Origin: a virus | IMG/VR virus record: IMGVR_UViG_3300033149_000051 | Span: 1 to 29,063 of that record | DNA: 29,063 nucleotides | Strand: one strand, 5' to 3' | Shown here: positions 15,801 to 22,861 of the stretch, piece by piece | How the letters are laid out: every line of letters starts with the position of its first letter | Numbering within the stretch: position 1 is the stretch's first letter | The notes under the pieces: generated by a model | Seen by the model: only the letters and a program-made list of their open reading frames with translations | The model's database searches: none | Told to the model about the DNA's origin: nothing | Position numbers and translations under genes: made by a program

Positions 15801-16945
15801 TCAGGTAGAGTTTTGTATGGTTTTTGTGACAAATAAGTAAACTCAAATATAGATCCACTACCAACATCACTAACAAAGTCGGCGTCAACCTGTATTGTTT
15901 CAACTACTTGCAATGCTAAAGCATCAGATTCTTTATATATAATATCTATTTCAGAAACTTTAAAATCATTTTGCAATTGATCGCCTGGAGAAGGTAGTGG
16001 TATTTGTAGATCTATTTTGTTTACTTTATTCTGCATAAATTCAACAATAGTACTTCCGAAAGTTTGCTGCTCATCACCTTCTAAAAAATAACCATCTTGC
16101 TTTGGTATAAAACAAGGTTGAGTAAATGGAGCTATTAAAGAATATTCGCCGTCATCAAATTTAAATCTATAACTAAATCTTACAAACTTATCTTCTAAAA
16201 ACTGAGGATCACCAGGAAAGTTAGATTCGTAATATGGATTTGTTACGTTGGGTGCGGTAGGAGAACCACCACTTCCTTGATTTAAAGGTATAAATTCACT
16301 AAACGCATCGTACATAGTACATTCATCTTCGCCAGAAGCGGCTGCGAGTGGAGAAGGCTTTATTAAAAGTATAGGCTCGTATGGATAGTATTTTGCAACT
16401 GAAATCTGATCTTCATTTTCGTAATAAGTTATACCGTTTAATATAGCAAAATTAATATTTATTTTCCTAGGTTGATTTCTGTTATCAGTAAAAAACAAAA
16501 AGTCTTCTAAAACATTAACGCCTATTATAGGTGTGTTTGTTGCAAAGTTAAGAAAAGCACCTTCAACTAATTTTACTATTGTTGCCGGCGCTGTAGGATT
16601 TGGTGTATCATTTAGATTACACTGATATATAAAGTTTTTAGCATCTTTATTATATGTAGGTAAGGCTGGATTTGGGTCTGTATAATCTGTAAAAAATAAA
16701 TATACATTACCATCTGATTCATTTACAAAATAACCTATGCAGGTTAAATTTGAAGCACCTGAATCACTTTCAAAATCAGCTCTACTTACGTTACCCAATA
16801 CATTTTCTAACGCACCAACATCATCACCTTCTGATTTACTAATCTGTATATTTATAGCATCTCGATATTCTCCACTTGGTACAAGTCTAGCGTCTAAGTC
16901 TTTATTCATCTTAGACTTTAGAAAAGCATTTTTAACTTCAGCCAT
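12896..16945 (-). CDS. Large tail nozzle/muzzle-like protein with cadherin/Ig-like modules (1349 aa)
   Basis: The N-terminus (KSKMNKDLDARLVPSGEYRD followed by AINIQISKSEG and GALENVLGN, residues 11-52) matches the opening seen in podoviral nozzle/stabilisation proteins, where a beta-propeller starts with a 'N-D-P-G-Y-DA-N...G...N..GN' pattern. A block NRNYQVGVVLADRYGRQS near residues 455-475 is typical of this type of phage protein. From about 740 the sequence turns Ser/Thr/Asn-rich, and a cadherin- or Ig-like repeat is visible at about 870-970 (SGTCTFDLVLTDAGSPQIGT and TKTFEVIFDE). The C-terminal third has more beta-rich sequence ending in TPCFY. It follows the two ring-like genes and precedes the second nozzle-like gene. 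Function: closing the tail and possibly contacting the host surface. The extra modules are likely exposed. Family assignment is by pattern only. Confidence 0.72.
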   Translation of the reverse strand: MAEVKNAFLKSKMNKDLDARLVPSGEYRDAINIQISKSEGDDVGALENVLGNVSRADFESDSGASNLTCIGYFVNESDGNVYLFFTDYTDPNPALPTYNKDAKNFIYQCNLNDTPNPTAPATIVKLVEGAFLNFATNTPIIGVNVLEDFLFFTDNRNQPRKININFAILNGITYYENEDQISVAKYYPYEPILLIKPSPLAAASGEDECTMYDAFSEFIPLNQGSGGSPTAPNVTNPYYESNFPGDPQFLEDKFVRFSYRFKFDDGEYSLIAPFTQPCFIPKQDGYFLEGDEQQTFGSTIVEFMQNKVNKIDLQIPLPSPGDQLQNDFKVSEIDIIYKESDALALQVVETIQVDADFVSDVGSGSIFEFTYLSQKPYKTLPEKEITRVYDKVPVKALGQEIISNRVVYSNFQDKHTPPNFIKYQVGANEKYLPSGAPSYEQSKTTIEYPNHTLKQNRNYQVGVVLADRYGRQSTVILSNDKNPTTGDFGADTIYLPYRDINDSVTYLGDSLKLSFNSAIQSDKNEVFFTPGLYSSDSTSDDYNPLGWYTFKIVVKQIQQEYYNVYTAGAIKGLPLNSTTADLNTSFVTLINDNINKVPRDLTEVGPQDKTFRSSVRLFGRVENTAAAFSNIGNEQYISNDDRVSFTTNNIEDLFDLFDVVDYAGTPQNEPITSDQNPYYPFFKSESNPFVAEFVTSQNSADQFGVENVAVTNIYPKVENLTIFETAPTVSKIDLYYETSTAGTIEDLNAAVGSQSGGAASVGSFVYIQDESFAIGDVVATGFEFLNFGGVALGGTTATLASVIDNSGSNINRANEFTLSSISNTEYELRTNALFYYAANSGVNESYTFTFEVTFGTSVDLVTATGFLNNVDPTINNSNATPIQKEIGEQSILQNLSGVNGTADPTKDTLDLTFSISSSTGNAVFSIVNNNEVQNTNTSASGTCTFDLVLTDAGSPQIGTTTKTFEVIFDEPNSNFPQQTIINDFSEGSGAAIYFTPSSSSGFTNNINTTIFQNAPSYNAQGNNTNRLLIGLIQNPSIGQNVISVCDPSFASFVNPPGFQPGFINKRNDFSLTTGKIYIYINPWNQQPLQFNPTLQSTTTVRYQIAYRANSSSAWTTAVDLNGDLADLACSWTYNNGSDEGLVSGYSSSTIPSMTLGKIESNTNRRYAGLVYAFDTVGEYRILHGNYITTFGTFTSTQFPANGFSCPPGTIGNLSSINTASYIEYGDFNYPAAAAGGPDEGIGPEIGSLQTVFRYQINQTSCSSSFTTVTNLFAREPLAKYVTQLYTDNTLSTEYTSIQGIDYRIRRMKTSSTTSGLVANPEYTKDGAYVIRFSNTTGLVIAGSQTPCFY

Positions 16946-16951
16946 TTAATT

Positions 16952-18424
16952 TTAGTGTTTTATCCATTTAGATTTACCACGCATAACTTGTACAATTTGA
17001 TCTAACTTAATATTAGACAAACGTATTTTAGCGTTTCTTAATTGAGCACTAGCTTCTTTTTTAAGCCTTTGTATTATATACTCTGGTTGATTAATTCTAC
17101 TAGCTAGTATAGCATGCTTTAGATAGGCATAGAGAGCTTCTTCTGCTAGCTTAGGTATTCTTGTATCTAAATCAGTAGAAAGTCCATCAGATATATACTC
17201 TAGCACTACAAGTTTATCTACTAAATTAGCTGAAAAAGAAAATTTATTTTCTCTTTCGTTTATAGAAAAGTAACCACTTGAGTTAGCAAACTGAGGATCT
17301 AATCCGTAAAGTTGACCATAACCAAACTCCGGCCAGCCATAATAATATTCGTAACCTAATATAGTGTCATCTATAAATTCTGTGTTGTCTATATTTTTTA
17401 ATGAGTTATTTTCCCATCTATCTTCTACTACTGATGTTGTATCAATGTTTTTATCAAATTGATCTTGAACAGGTACGCCTTTAGTATCTTGTAAAAATAT
17501 ATCTGTTGGATTTGTAGTTAACATGTCTGAAGGCATTATAACTCTTTTAACACCTGAATTATCTATCCAATATAAATTTACATAATTAACATAATCTTGT
17601 GGCATTGCTATGCTAAGATTGTTTGGAATACTAACCTCTAGTTTGTTTACACTTTTCAAAGTATCATAGCTAAATTCTTGCATAGCTCTTTTAGCGTGGA
17701 ATATAACGTCAGTTCTTTTAACACTTGGTATAAGTTTACCAGCGCCAACGTATGCAATTAAAAAGTTGTTTATAACATCATTTAACGCTGTGTAAGCATA
17801 AGAACCATAGTTATCTTCAACAACATCACCATAAGCTTTTTCGTTTGGAGTATTACCATAATTACCACCATCAAGTTTTTTTAACTGTATCACTAAAAAA
17901 CCATTTGATTCAACTACGGGTTGTTTAAAAGTTACAGCTTGACCGCTTCCGTATATAGCATTTCCATACAAAACTGGATTCCATTCATACCTTGTAAGAC
18001 CAGATACAAACGGTGTAGGAGAAATATTAGTTATAAATGCAAAATTAGTACTACCACTCCAGCTAGCGCCTTCAATTTCAATTTTATCTCCAATGTTAGC
18101 AGAGCCACTTAAAGAAGCTATATCTATATAGTTGACGAAACTTGGTGCTGATGTAGTTGCTGTAATTGATGAACCTGAGAAACTTATTGTATTGCCAGTA
18201 ACCGTATAGTCTAAAGAGTCATATTCAGACCACGTCCCAGGCGCACCGTTGCTACTAGTGTATATTTTAAAATTGTTTAAAGGATAATTTTGATCCGTAT
18301 CTTTTGATGATTTAAAAACAAGATCAGTATTAAATGTTGTTGTGAAATCAGTAGTTGATCCATTAAACCTAAAGCTTTGAGCGCCTTCGTAGTATTGCCT
18401 ATTGTTTTCTTTTATTAATGACAT
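16952..18424 (-). CDS. Neck/ring (tail adaptor) protein (490 aa)
   Basis: The ATG at 18424 has the leader AAAGCTAAAAA and lies 3 bases after the 260-aa gene. The N-terminal 170 residues are beta-rich (AQSFRFNGSTTDFTTTFN) and could be a fold exposed on the outside. The middle carries helices such as GKLIPSVKRTDVIFHAKRAM and the Tyr/Gly-rich block GYEYYYGWPEFGYGQLYGLD. The C-terminus is a long basic helix ending in RGKSKWIKH, with IPKLAEEALYAYLKHAILAS and EASAQLRNAKIRLSNIK. Long helical C-termini of this sort are seen in head-to-tail adaptor proteins (T7 gp11 / crAss-like ring type). Position between the other ring-like protein and the nozzle supports a neck role. Specific subunit identity is uncertain. 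Confidence 0.66.
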   Translation of the reverse strand: MSLIKENNRQYYEGAQSFRFNGSTTDFTTTFNTDLVFKSSKDTDQNYPLNNFKIYTSSNGAPGTWSEYDSLDYTVTGNTISFSGSSITATTSAPSFVNYIDIASLSGSANIGDKIEIEGASWSGSTNFAFITNISPTPFVSGLTRYEWNPVLYGNAIYGSGQAVTFKQPVVESNGFLVIQLKKLDGGNYGNTPNEKAYGDVVEDNYGSYAYTALNDVINNFLIAYVGAGKLIPSVKRTDVIFHAKRAMQEFSYDTLKSVNKLEVSIPNNLSIAMPQDYVNYVNLYWIDNSGVKRVIMPSDMLTTNPTDIFLQDTKGVPVQDQFDKNIDTTSVVEDRWENNSLKNIDNTEFIDDTILGYEYYYGWPEFGYGQLYGLDPQFANSSGYFSINERENKFSFSANLVDKLVVLEYISDGLSTDLDTRIPKLAEEALYAYLKHAILASRINQPEYIIQRLKKEASAQLRNAKIRLSNIKLDQIVQVMRGKSKWIKH

Positions 18425-18427
18425 TTT

Positions 18428-19210
18428 TTAGCTTTTTGAATTTGCTTCATTTTGAGCTACTTCAGCAGAGGCAGCTTGTATTATTTGTGGATCACGTATA
18501 ACTATACCAGAGTACTGTAATATTTTAAGAATAACATTAACTTGTTCACTTGAGTTTAGTTCAAAATCTTGAGAACCAGAAGGAGAATATATATATTGAC
18601 CTTGAGCTCCAATACCATAATCCCATATAACATTTCTTGGTTTTCTTATAAATGAAGCTTCTATGCTAGAAGTTATATCAATAGGTCTTATAAATAAAGT
18701 GTTATTTTCGTATAGATATGTAGGGAATGATTTTGTAGATTTTGTAAGTGGAGAAGACTGTATGTTATAAAAATCACTACGCTGTAGTCTTTGTAGTTCT
18801 ACTGGATCACCTGCCGCAGGATTGAATACTATTGTTCCAAGCCTATAAAAAGATACTTCATTAGTAGACGGGTTATCGTTGTAAACAATACCGTCTCCAG
18901 TATTTAAATCTATAGTTGGCAAATCAAAAGCGCCAGGCACAATAACATTGTTGTTTAATTTAGGTAAACAATTACCTATGGCTTTAAATATAGACATGTT
19001 TTCATCTATATTCATTTGCCTATCAGAATAATCAAAATCTGCTTGTGGCACTCGCAGTTGTTGATTTAAATCATCAAAATACTGCTCAAACGTATCTAAT
19101 TGAACCTGTGTAGCTGTTTTATTAAATTCATCAGGAGTTATATAACCACGTTGCTCTTTATTTATAATAAGTAAAACAGTTTGATATACAGTGTTTACGT
19201 TTATTGCCAT
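18428..19210 (-). CDS. Neck/ring (head-tail adaptor) protein (260 aa)
   Basis: The N-terminus reads VYQTVLLIINKEQRGYITPD then EFNKTATQVQLDTFEQYFDD. This 'NK.Q.GYI.P.EFN..A..AQ...FE' pattern is one I associate with a ring/adaptor protein of crAss-like and related marine podoviruses. The rest is mixed alpha/beta with a conserved-looking FYRLGTIVFNP, YLYENNTLFIRP and EASFIRKPRNVIWDYG, ending in a helix EQVNVILKILQYSGIVIRDP and a Gln/Glu/Ala tail. It follows a hairpin at 19225-19259 and precedes the 490-aa neck protein by 3 bases. It probably sits on the portal or on the first tail ring. Assignment is by motif memory and synteny. Confidence 0.7.
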   Translation of the reverse strand: MAINVNTVYQTVLLIINKEQRGYITPDEFNKTATQVQLDTFEQYFDDLNQQLRVPQADFDYSDRQMNIDENMSIFKAIGNCLPKLNNNVIVPGAFDLPTIDLNTGDGIVYNDNPSTNEVSFYRLGTIVFNPAAGDPVELQRLQRSDFYNIQSSPLTKSTKSFPTYLYENNTLFIRPIDITSSIEASFIRKPRNVIWDYGIGAQGQYIYSPSGSQDFELNSSEQVNVILKILQYSGIVIRDPQIIQAASAEVAQNEANSKS

Positions 19211-19224
19211 TTATATTTTTTTTA

Positions 19225-19259
19225 AATATAAGGGCCCGAGTGAACGAGCCCTATATTAT
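19225..19259 (-). terminator. Hairpin after the 256-aa gene, possible terminator or RNA-processing site
   Basis: GGGCCCG (19232-19238) pairs with CGAGCCC (19245-19251) with one C-A mismatch around a six-base loop. The flanking AATATA and TATATT extend the stem with a bulge. On the minus strand it lies just after the 256-aa gene and before the 260-aa gene. The bases after the stem (TTATATTT) are U-rich but do not form a clean U-run, so termination may be partial. Confidence 0.6.
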
Positions 19260-19268
19260 TGTTACATG

Positions 19269-20039
19269 TTATTTTAGCTTTTTCTCGATAGATTTAAAGA
19301 CTTCTACGCCTTCATCTGTCTTAAAGAAAGCCGCCATAGCAGAATATGGGTTTTCATCAAATGGAACATTCATAAGTTTTTTACCATTAGATGCCCACGT
19401 AAATGATCTTTGATCTTGAGATAACTTTATAATTTTAGCTTCAGTAGCTATTATAGCAAAGTTTCTAAGTTGAACATTTTCATCTTTAGCTAAATCTAAA
19501 AATAAACTTGGATTTTGTCTAGCAAATATAAGACCGTCTCTTTTTAATTCTTTAGAAGACATATCATTTACTTTACTACCAACTTCAACTCTCATTATAG
19601 CTTCTAGATGTTCTACATCCATAGATCTAGCTGCGTTAAGAGCATCAATTTGTAACTCCATAAGGTCTAACTGATCTACTGCTTGAACAATAGAATCAAA
19701 CTCTCTATATCTTTTACCTTTCATTGGGTGATATAGAGATAAAAGCTTTTGTAAAGCTTGTTGGTTCTTAGGAACTACTAACGCACCATCTTTAAATAGT
19801 ATAGTTCCCATAGTAGCTTCACCTTTTTGTTCATCTACAAATGGAGAATTTTGATTAGTGGCGTATCTAAGCTCTCGTTGTTTATTAGTTTCTTGATCAA
19901 ACCAAAGCATAGGAAATTTCCTGCTATGTCTTGATGGTATTCTTAATGTTAAAGGTTTGTATCTACCTGTAACAAAATAAGTTCTATCTTTTATTTCCCA
20001 ACCTTTTTCTACTGATGGGATTTCTTTAGTTTTTGACAT
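19269..20039 (-). CDS. Conserved-looking protein downstream of the capsid gene, function unknown (256 aa)
   Basis: The ATG at 20039 has the leader TTATTATATTATATT, the same as the scaffold gene. The protein begins with a beta-rich domain: RTYFVTGRYKPLTLRIPSRH, PMLWFDQETNKQRELRY, then GTILFKDGALVVPKNQQALQ and KLLSLYHPMKGKRYREFDS. It continues as helices (AVDQLDLMELQIDALNAARS, MRVEVGSKVNDMSSKELKRD) and ends in GVEVFKSIEKKLK. No catalytic, signal or membrane motif is visible. Hairpins lie on both sides, so it may be a separately expressed unit between the capsid and neck genes. Position suggests a head-completion, decoration or regulatory protein. I do not recognise a named family. Confidence 0.55.
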   Translation of the reverse strand: MSKTKEIPSVEKGWEIKDRTYFVTGRYKPLTLRIPSRHSRKFPMLWFDQETNKQRELRYATNQNSPFVDEQKGEATMGTILFKDGALVVPKNQQALQKLLSLYHPMKGKRYREFDSIVQAVDQLDLMELQIDALNAARSMDVEHLEAIMRVEVGSKVNDMSSKELKRDGLIFARQNPSLFLDLAKDENVQLRNFAIIATEAKIIKLSQDQRSFTWASNGKKLMNVPFDENPYSAMAAFFKTDEGVEVFKSIEKKLK

Positions 20040-20054
20040 AATATAATATAATAA

Positions 20055-20101
20055 AAATGTTAATAAAAATAATAACTACCCCCGTTAATAAAAACGAGGG
20101 T
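20055..20101 (-). terminator. Rho-independent-type terminator after the major capsid gene
   Basis: On the minus strand ACCCTCGTT (20101 to 20093) pairs with AACGGGGGT (20086 to 20078) as a nine-pair stem with one G-U pair and a six-base loop. It is followed on the transcript by a U-rich tract (AGTTATTATTTTTATTAA). It lies 26 bases past the capsid stop, so it probably limits transcription beyond the capsid gene and favours high capsid output. Confidence 0.75.
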
Positions 20102-20126
20102 AATTACTATAAAGTATAATGCTTAA

Positions 20127-21623
20127 TTAAGCAGCTGTAAACAATACAAAGTTGTTAGCACCTTGCACACATAGACATCTTTCAGATAGGAAGTTTACTT
20201 CCATCGCGTCAAGATCACTAGTAAATGCGCCACCAACAGAACCAGTCAACCAAGACTTCATACGACGATCGTCAGTTTGTGACGCTCTGTATCGTACGTG
20301 TAAGAATGGACGACGAATGTTAGTACCAAGGATTTGGTCATACACAGTAGAAGTACCAGCTGGAATTAAAACTCCATCAATAGCACTTACACCATAACCA
20401 ACAACTGGTGCAGTTTCAATACCACCTCGTGTTGAAGCATCGTTTAGATATTTCCAGTCAGTTTTGTAGAAGTCATAAGAACCTCTGCGGAAACCGCTAA
20501 AACCTAAATTCAATGCCATGTCTTCTGAATTTTCAAATATACCAAATGAAGTACCACCAGAATAAGCGGCGTTCACTGCAGCTAGCATATCATCAAAATT
20601 CAATGAAGTCTCACGATTTAAGAAAAGCATATTTTCTTCAATAGCACCTTGCGTATCTAAGTTACGTAAAATACCATCAAATTCAGCTAACGCTTGTGTA
20701 GGGACTTGTCCAGCAGCGGCGTTAAATCCAGCTTCTACATTACCACGAGATTGAATAGCAGCAAATAAACCTTCTGTACCTTTAAATCCAGCGGCTGTAG
20801 CAGCTGAAGGAGTACCTCCACCTGTATCTTCTACAGCTTTTTCACCTTCAACCATAGCCATTTCTAAGTAGTCTTCGAAACGTAGGCGAGTTTCAGATTC
20901 AGCTTTTAGATACCAAAGATATCCACCAGTTCCGTCTTCTGTAGCAACTTCAACCCAACCAATCTGAGCAGTGTCAGAACCAGAAACTACATATTTATTT
21001 CTGATAATAACTGGTGAGTTAGAAAATTGAGTAAAAGAAGGTTCTACACTTACATAACCATCAGCAACTGTAGCTGAAGTGTTATTAGGTGTAGAAGAAC
21101 CTTTTGAATATTCAGAACCGTATACAAACATTTTGATATTTGCAGTTGCTCCTGTCGCAATACCACTTGTATCTGCAGCGCTATAAGGAGCTACAGTTAC
21201 ATCACCAGTAGTTAGATTAGATGCAGTTACAACACCAGTAAGTTCTTGTCCTGTATCGTCTAATAAAACCACTGTTTGGTTTACTGAAATTACGTTTTTA
21301 ACTTCTGCACTAACTGGAATACCGATAACTCCAGCACCGTCGTTAGTACAACCTTCGTAAGCAATATGCAAACGATTTTGTTCAGACCAAATTACTTGGT
21401 CAGATGTCATTGGCATTTCAGCACCAACCATACGTAAGAAGCCAGAAAGAGTACGATTACCATATCGCTCTACTTCTTGCTCATAAATTTCAGGTAGATA
21501 CTGTTGTGCAAATGTGTCGGAATCGCCAGGATTGTTACCTCCATTAAAAGACAGGAAGTTTGTATCTAGCAATTGTTGTTGTTGACTTGGGATAATACTC
21601 CCAAATAATGGATCAATAGCCAT
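20127..21623 (-). CDS. Major capsid protein (498 aa)
   Basis: Assignment rests on position after terminase, portal and scaffold, on length, and on overall pattern. The start is MAIDPLFGSIIPSQQQQLLD, and QYLPEIYEQEVERYGNRTLS resembles the N-terminal arm of HK97-fold capsids of crAss-like and other marine podoviruses. A beta-rich insertion (about 100-190) with VISVNQTVVLLDDTGQELTG is followed by helices EDYLEMAMVEGEKAVEDTGG and SRGNVEAGFNAAAGQVPTQA, and the C-terminus (SERCLCVQGANNFVLFTAA). Codon choice is visibly different from neighbours, with many CGT/CGA arginines and AAC/GAC codons, as expected for a highly expressed gene. The leader has no Shine-Dalgarno sequence. A strong hairpin terminator follows. 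The capsid call is strong; fold details are inferred. Confidence 0.85.
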   Translation of the reverse strand: MAIDPLFGSIIPSQQQQLLDTNFLSFNGGNNPGDSDTFAQQYLPEIYEQEVERYGNRTLSGFLRMVGAEMPMTSDQVIWSEQNRLHIAYEGCTNDGAGVIGIPVSAEVKNVISVNQTVVLLDDTGQELTGVVTASNLTTGDVTVAPYSAADTSGIATGATANIKMFVYGSEYSKGSSTPNNTSATVADGYVSVEPSFTQFSNSPVIIRNKYVVSGSDTAQIGWVEVATEDGTGGYLWYLKAESETRLRFEDYLEMAMVEGEKAVEDTGGGTPSAATAAGFKGTEGLFAAIQSRGNVEAGFNAAAGQVPTQALAEFDGILRNLDTQGAIEENMLFLNRETSLNFDDMLAAVNAAYSGGTSFGIFENSEDMALNLGFSGFRRGSYDFYKTDWKYLNDASTRGGIETAPVVGYGVSAIDGVLIPAGTSTVYDQILGTNIRRPFLHVRYRASQTDDRRMKSWLTGSVGGAFTSDLDAMEVNFLSERCLCVQGANNFVLFTAA

Positions 21624-21634
21624 AATAAATTATT

Positions 21635-22828
21635 TTATTTTTTTAATGTTACTTTTTTAATTTTGAGTTTTGAAGAATCAACACCACTAATAGCTTTAAC
21701 TTTTAATCCATTAACAAATACTTCGCCTTGCGCAGATTGTCTTGGTTCAGTAGAAATGTTTTTCGACTTTGCCATTACATCTTTAACTGCATCAGCTTTT
21801 CCTTGCTCATAGAAGTGTTGAGCTAAAGTATCAGCGTTACGGGCTGCATACAGAGCTTTGTGGTAACCATTAGCATCAGATATTTCTCCTTTATCGTTTA
21901 AGAACTTCTTAACGAAATTACCAATATCTGTTTGAGCTTTAGCTACACTTTCAGGATTTTTAACACCATATTTAAACTTTTTATCCCCGACTGAGAAATC
22001 AAAACCTTTGAAATCATTAGAAAAAAGTTGATTAGTTTTGTTGCTAAAATTTTCCTGCCTCTGTTTTATAACCTGCTGTTCTTCATTGTATCGATTGAAA
22101 AAGTCTACTGCTTTTTGTTGCTCTTGGGTTACGCCCGGTCTCAACTTGATCTCGTCGTAATACTTACCTTTTAAGTCTTCCAAAAAGTTTTTGGCTTTTC
22201 CAACTTCTTCTTTAAACGCAATTTTCTTTTTGCGTATGTCTTTATCGTCATCTAACTCTTCATCATAATCAAAGTCTTCTAATAAAAGACTTACATCTTC
22301 ATGATCAAGATGTGGACGTGTTTGTTTATAATATTCTCTTACTAACGTGTTGTTATCTACATTAGTATAATCTGCATTAAGCCGCACATAGTCAGCGACT
22401 GTACCACCAGTGTCTTCCATGAAAGAAACTAGCTTTTCAATATTTTCAGGTAACTGTTTAGTTGGTTCTGCTTGCTGTACAGGTTCATTAGAAACTTCAA
22501 CATGATCATTAACTTCAGTTTCTTCTACTAAAGTTAAAGGTGTTTCTACTTCTTCTTTGGTTTCCCGTACTTCTTCAACCACTTCTTTGCTGTCGCTACC
22601 GTTTCCGGATTCTTCGACAACAGCATCGCTATCATTTGTCTCTTGTGTTTGAATGGCATCTTTTTCTTTTATTTCAACTTTAGTTACTTCAGGCGCTACT
22701 TCACCTTGACCATCTATTGGTGTTTTAGGTATTTCAACTTTAGTTACCTCTTCTTTTTTTCCTAAATTTTTAGGTTTAGAAGGTTTTTTAATTTTAAATT
22801 CACCTTCTTGCTTTACTTCTTCTGACAT
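21635..22828 (-). CDS. Scaffold-like protein (397 aa)
   Basis: The first 130 residues are low-complexity and acidic (Glu/Val/Thr/Asp rich), with EVTKVEI present twice (28-34 and 48-54). The central part is a run of charged helices (VRLNADYTNVDNNTLVREYY; LEDFDYDEELDDDKDIRKKK; KNFLEDLKGKYYDEI). The C-terminus is basic (SSKLKIKKVTLKK). A charged, helical protein with a basic C-terminus directly upstream of the major capsid gene is the classic scaffold pattern: it would shape the procapsid from inside and leave before DNA packaging. No protease motif is visible, so it appears not to be a prohead protease fusion. It lies between the portal and capsid genes. The leader ATTATATTATATTATGTC is shared with the 256-aa gene. 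Confidence 0.72.
   Translation of the reverse strand: MSEEVKQEGEFKIKKPSKPKNLGKKEEVTKVEIPKTPIDGQGEVAPEVTKVEIKEKDAIQTQETNDSDAVVEESGNGSDSKEVVEEVRETKEEVETPLTLVEETEVNDHVEVSNEPVQQAEPTKQLPENIEKLVSFMEDTGGTVADYVRLNADYTNVDNNTLVREYYKQTRPHLDHEDVSLLLEDFDYDEELDDDKDIRKKKIAFKEEVGKAKNFLEDLKGKYYDEIKLRPGVTQEQQKAVDFFNRYNEEQQVIKQRQENFSNKTNQLFSNDFKGFDFSVGDKKFKYGVKNPESVAKAQTDIGNFVKKFLNDKGEISDANGYHKALYAARNADTLAQHFYEQGKADAVKDVMAKSKNISTEPRQSAQGEVFVNGLKVKAISGVDSSKLKIKKVTLKK
22670..22747 (-). repeat. Short direct repeat in scaffold gene
   Basis: Eighteen identical bases occur at 22670-22687 and 22730-22747, a spacing of 60 bp (20 codons), so the frame is kept. It encodes the repeated VTKVE-type peptide in the acidic N-terminal region and probably reflects local duplication of low-complexity sequence. 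Confidence 0.85.
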
Positions 22829-22861
22829 AATATAATATAATTAAATAATTAAAAGTTTTTT

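Noticed and set aside
20121-20132. Palindrome GCTTAATTAAGC at the capsid stop
   Set aside because: Short and expected by chance in AT-rich DNA; it has no loop or U-run and the real terminator lies just beyond it.
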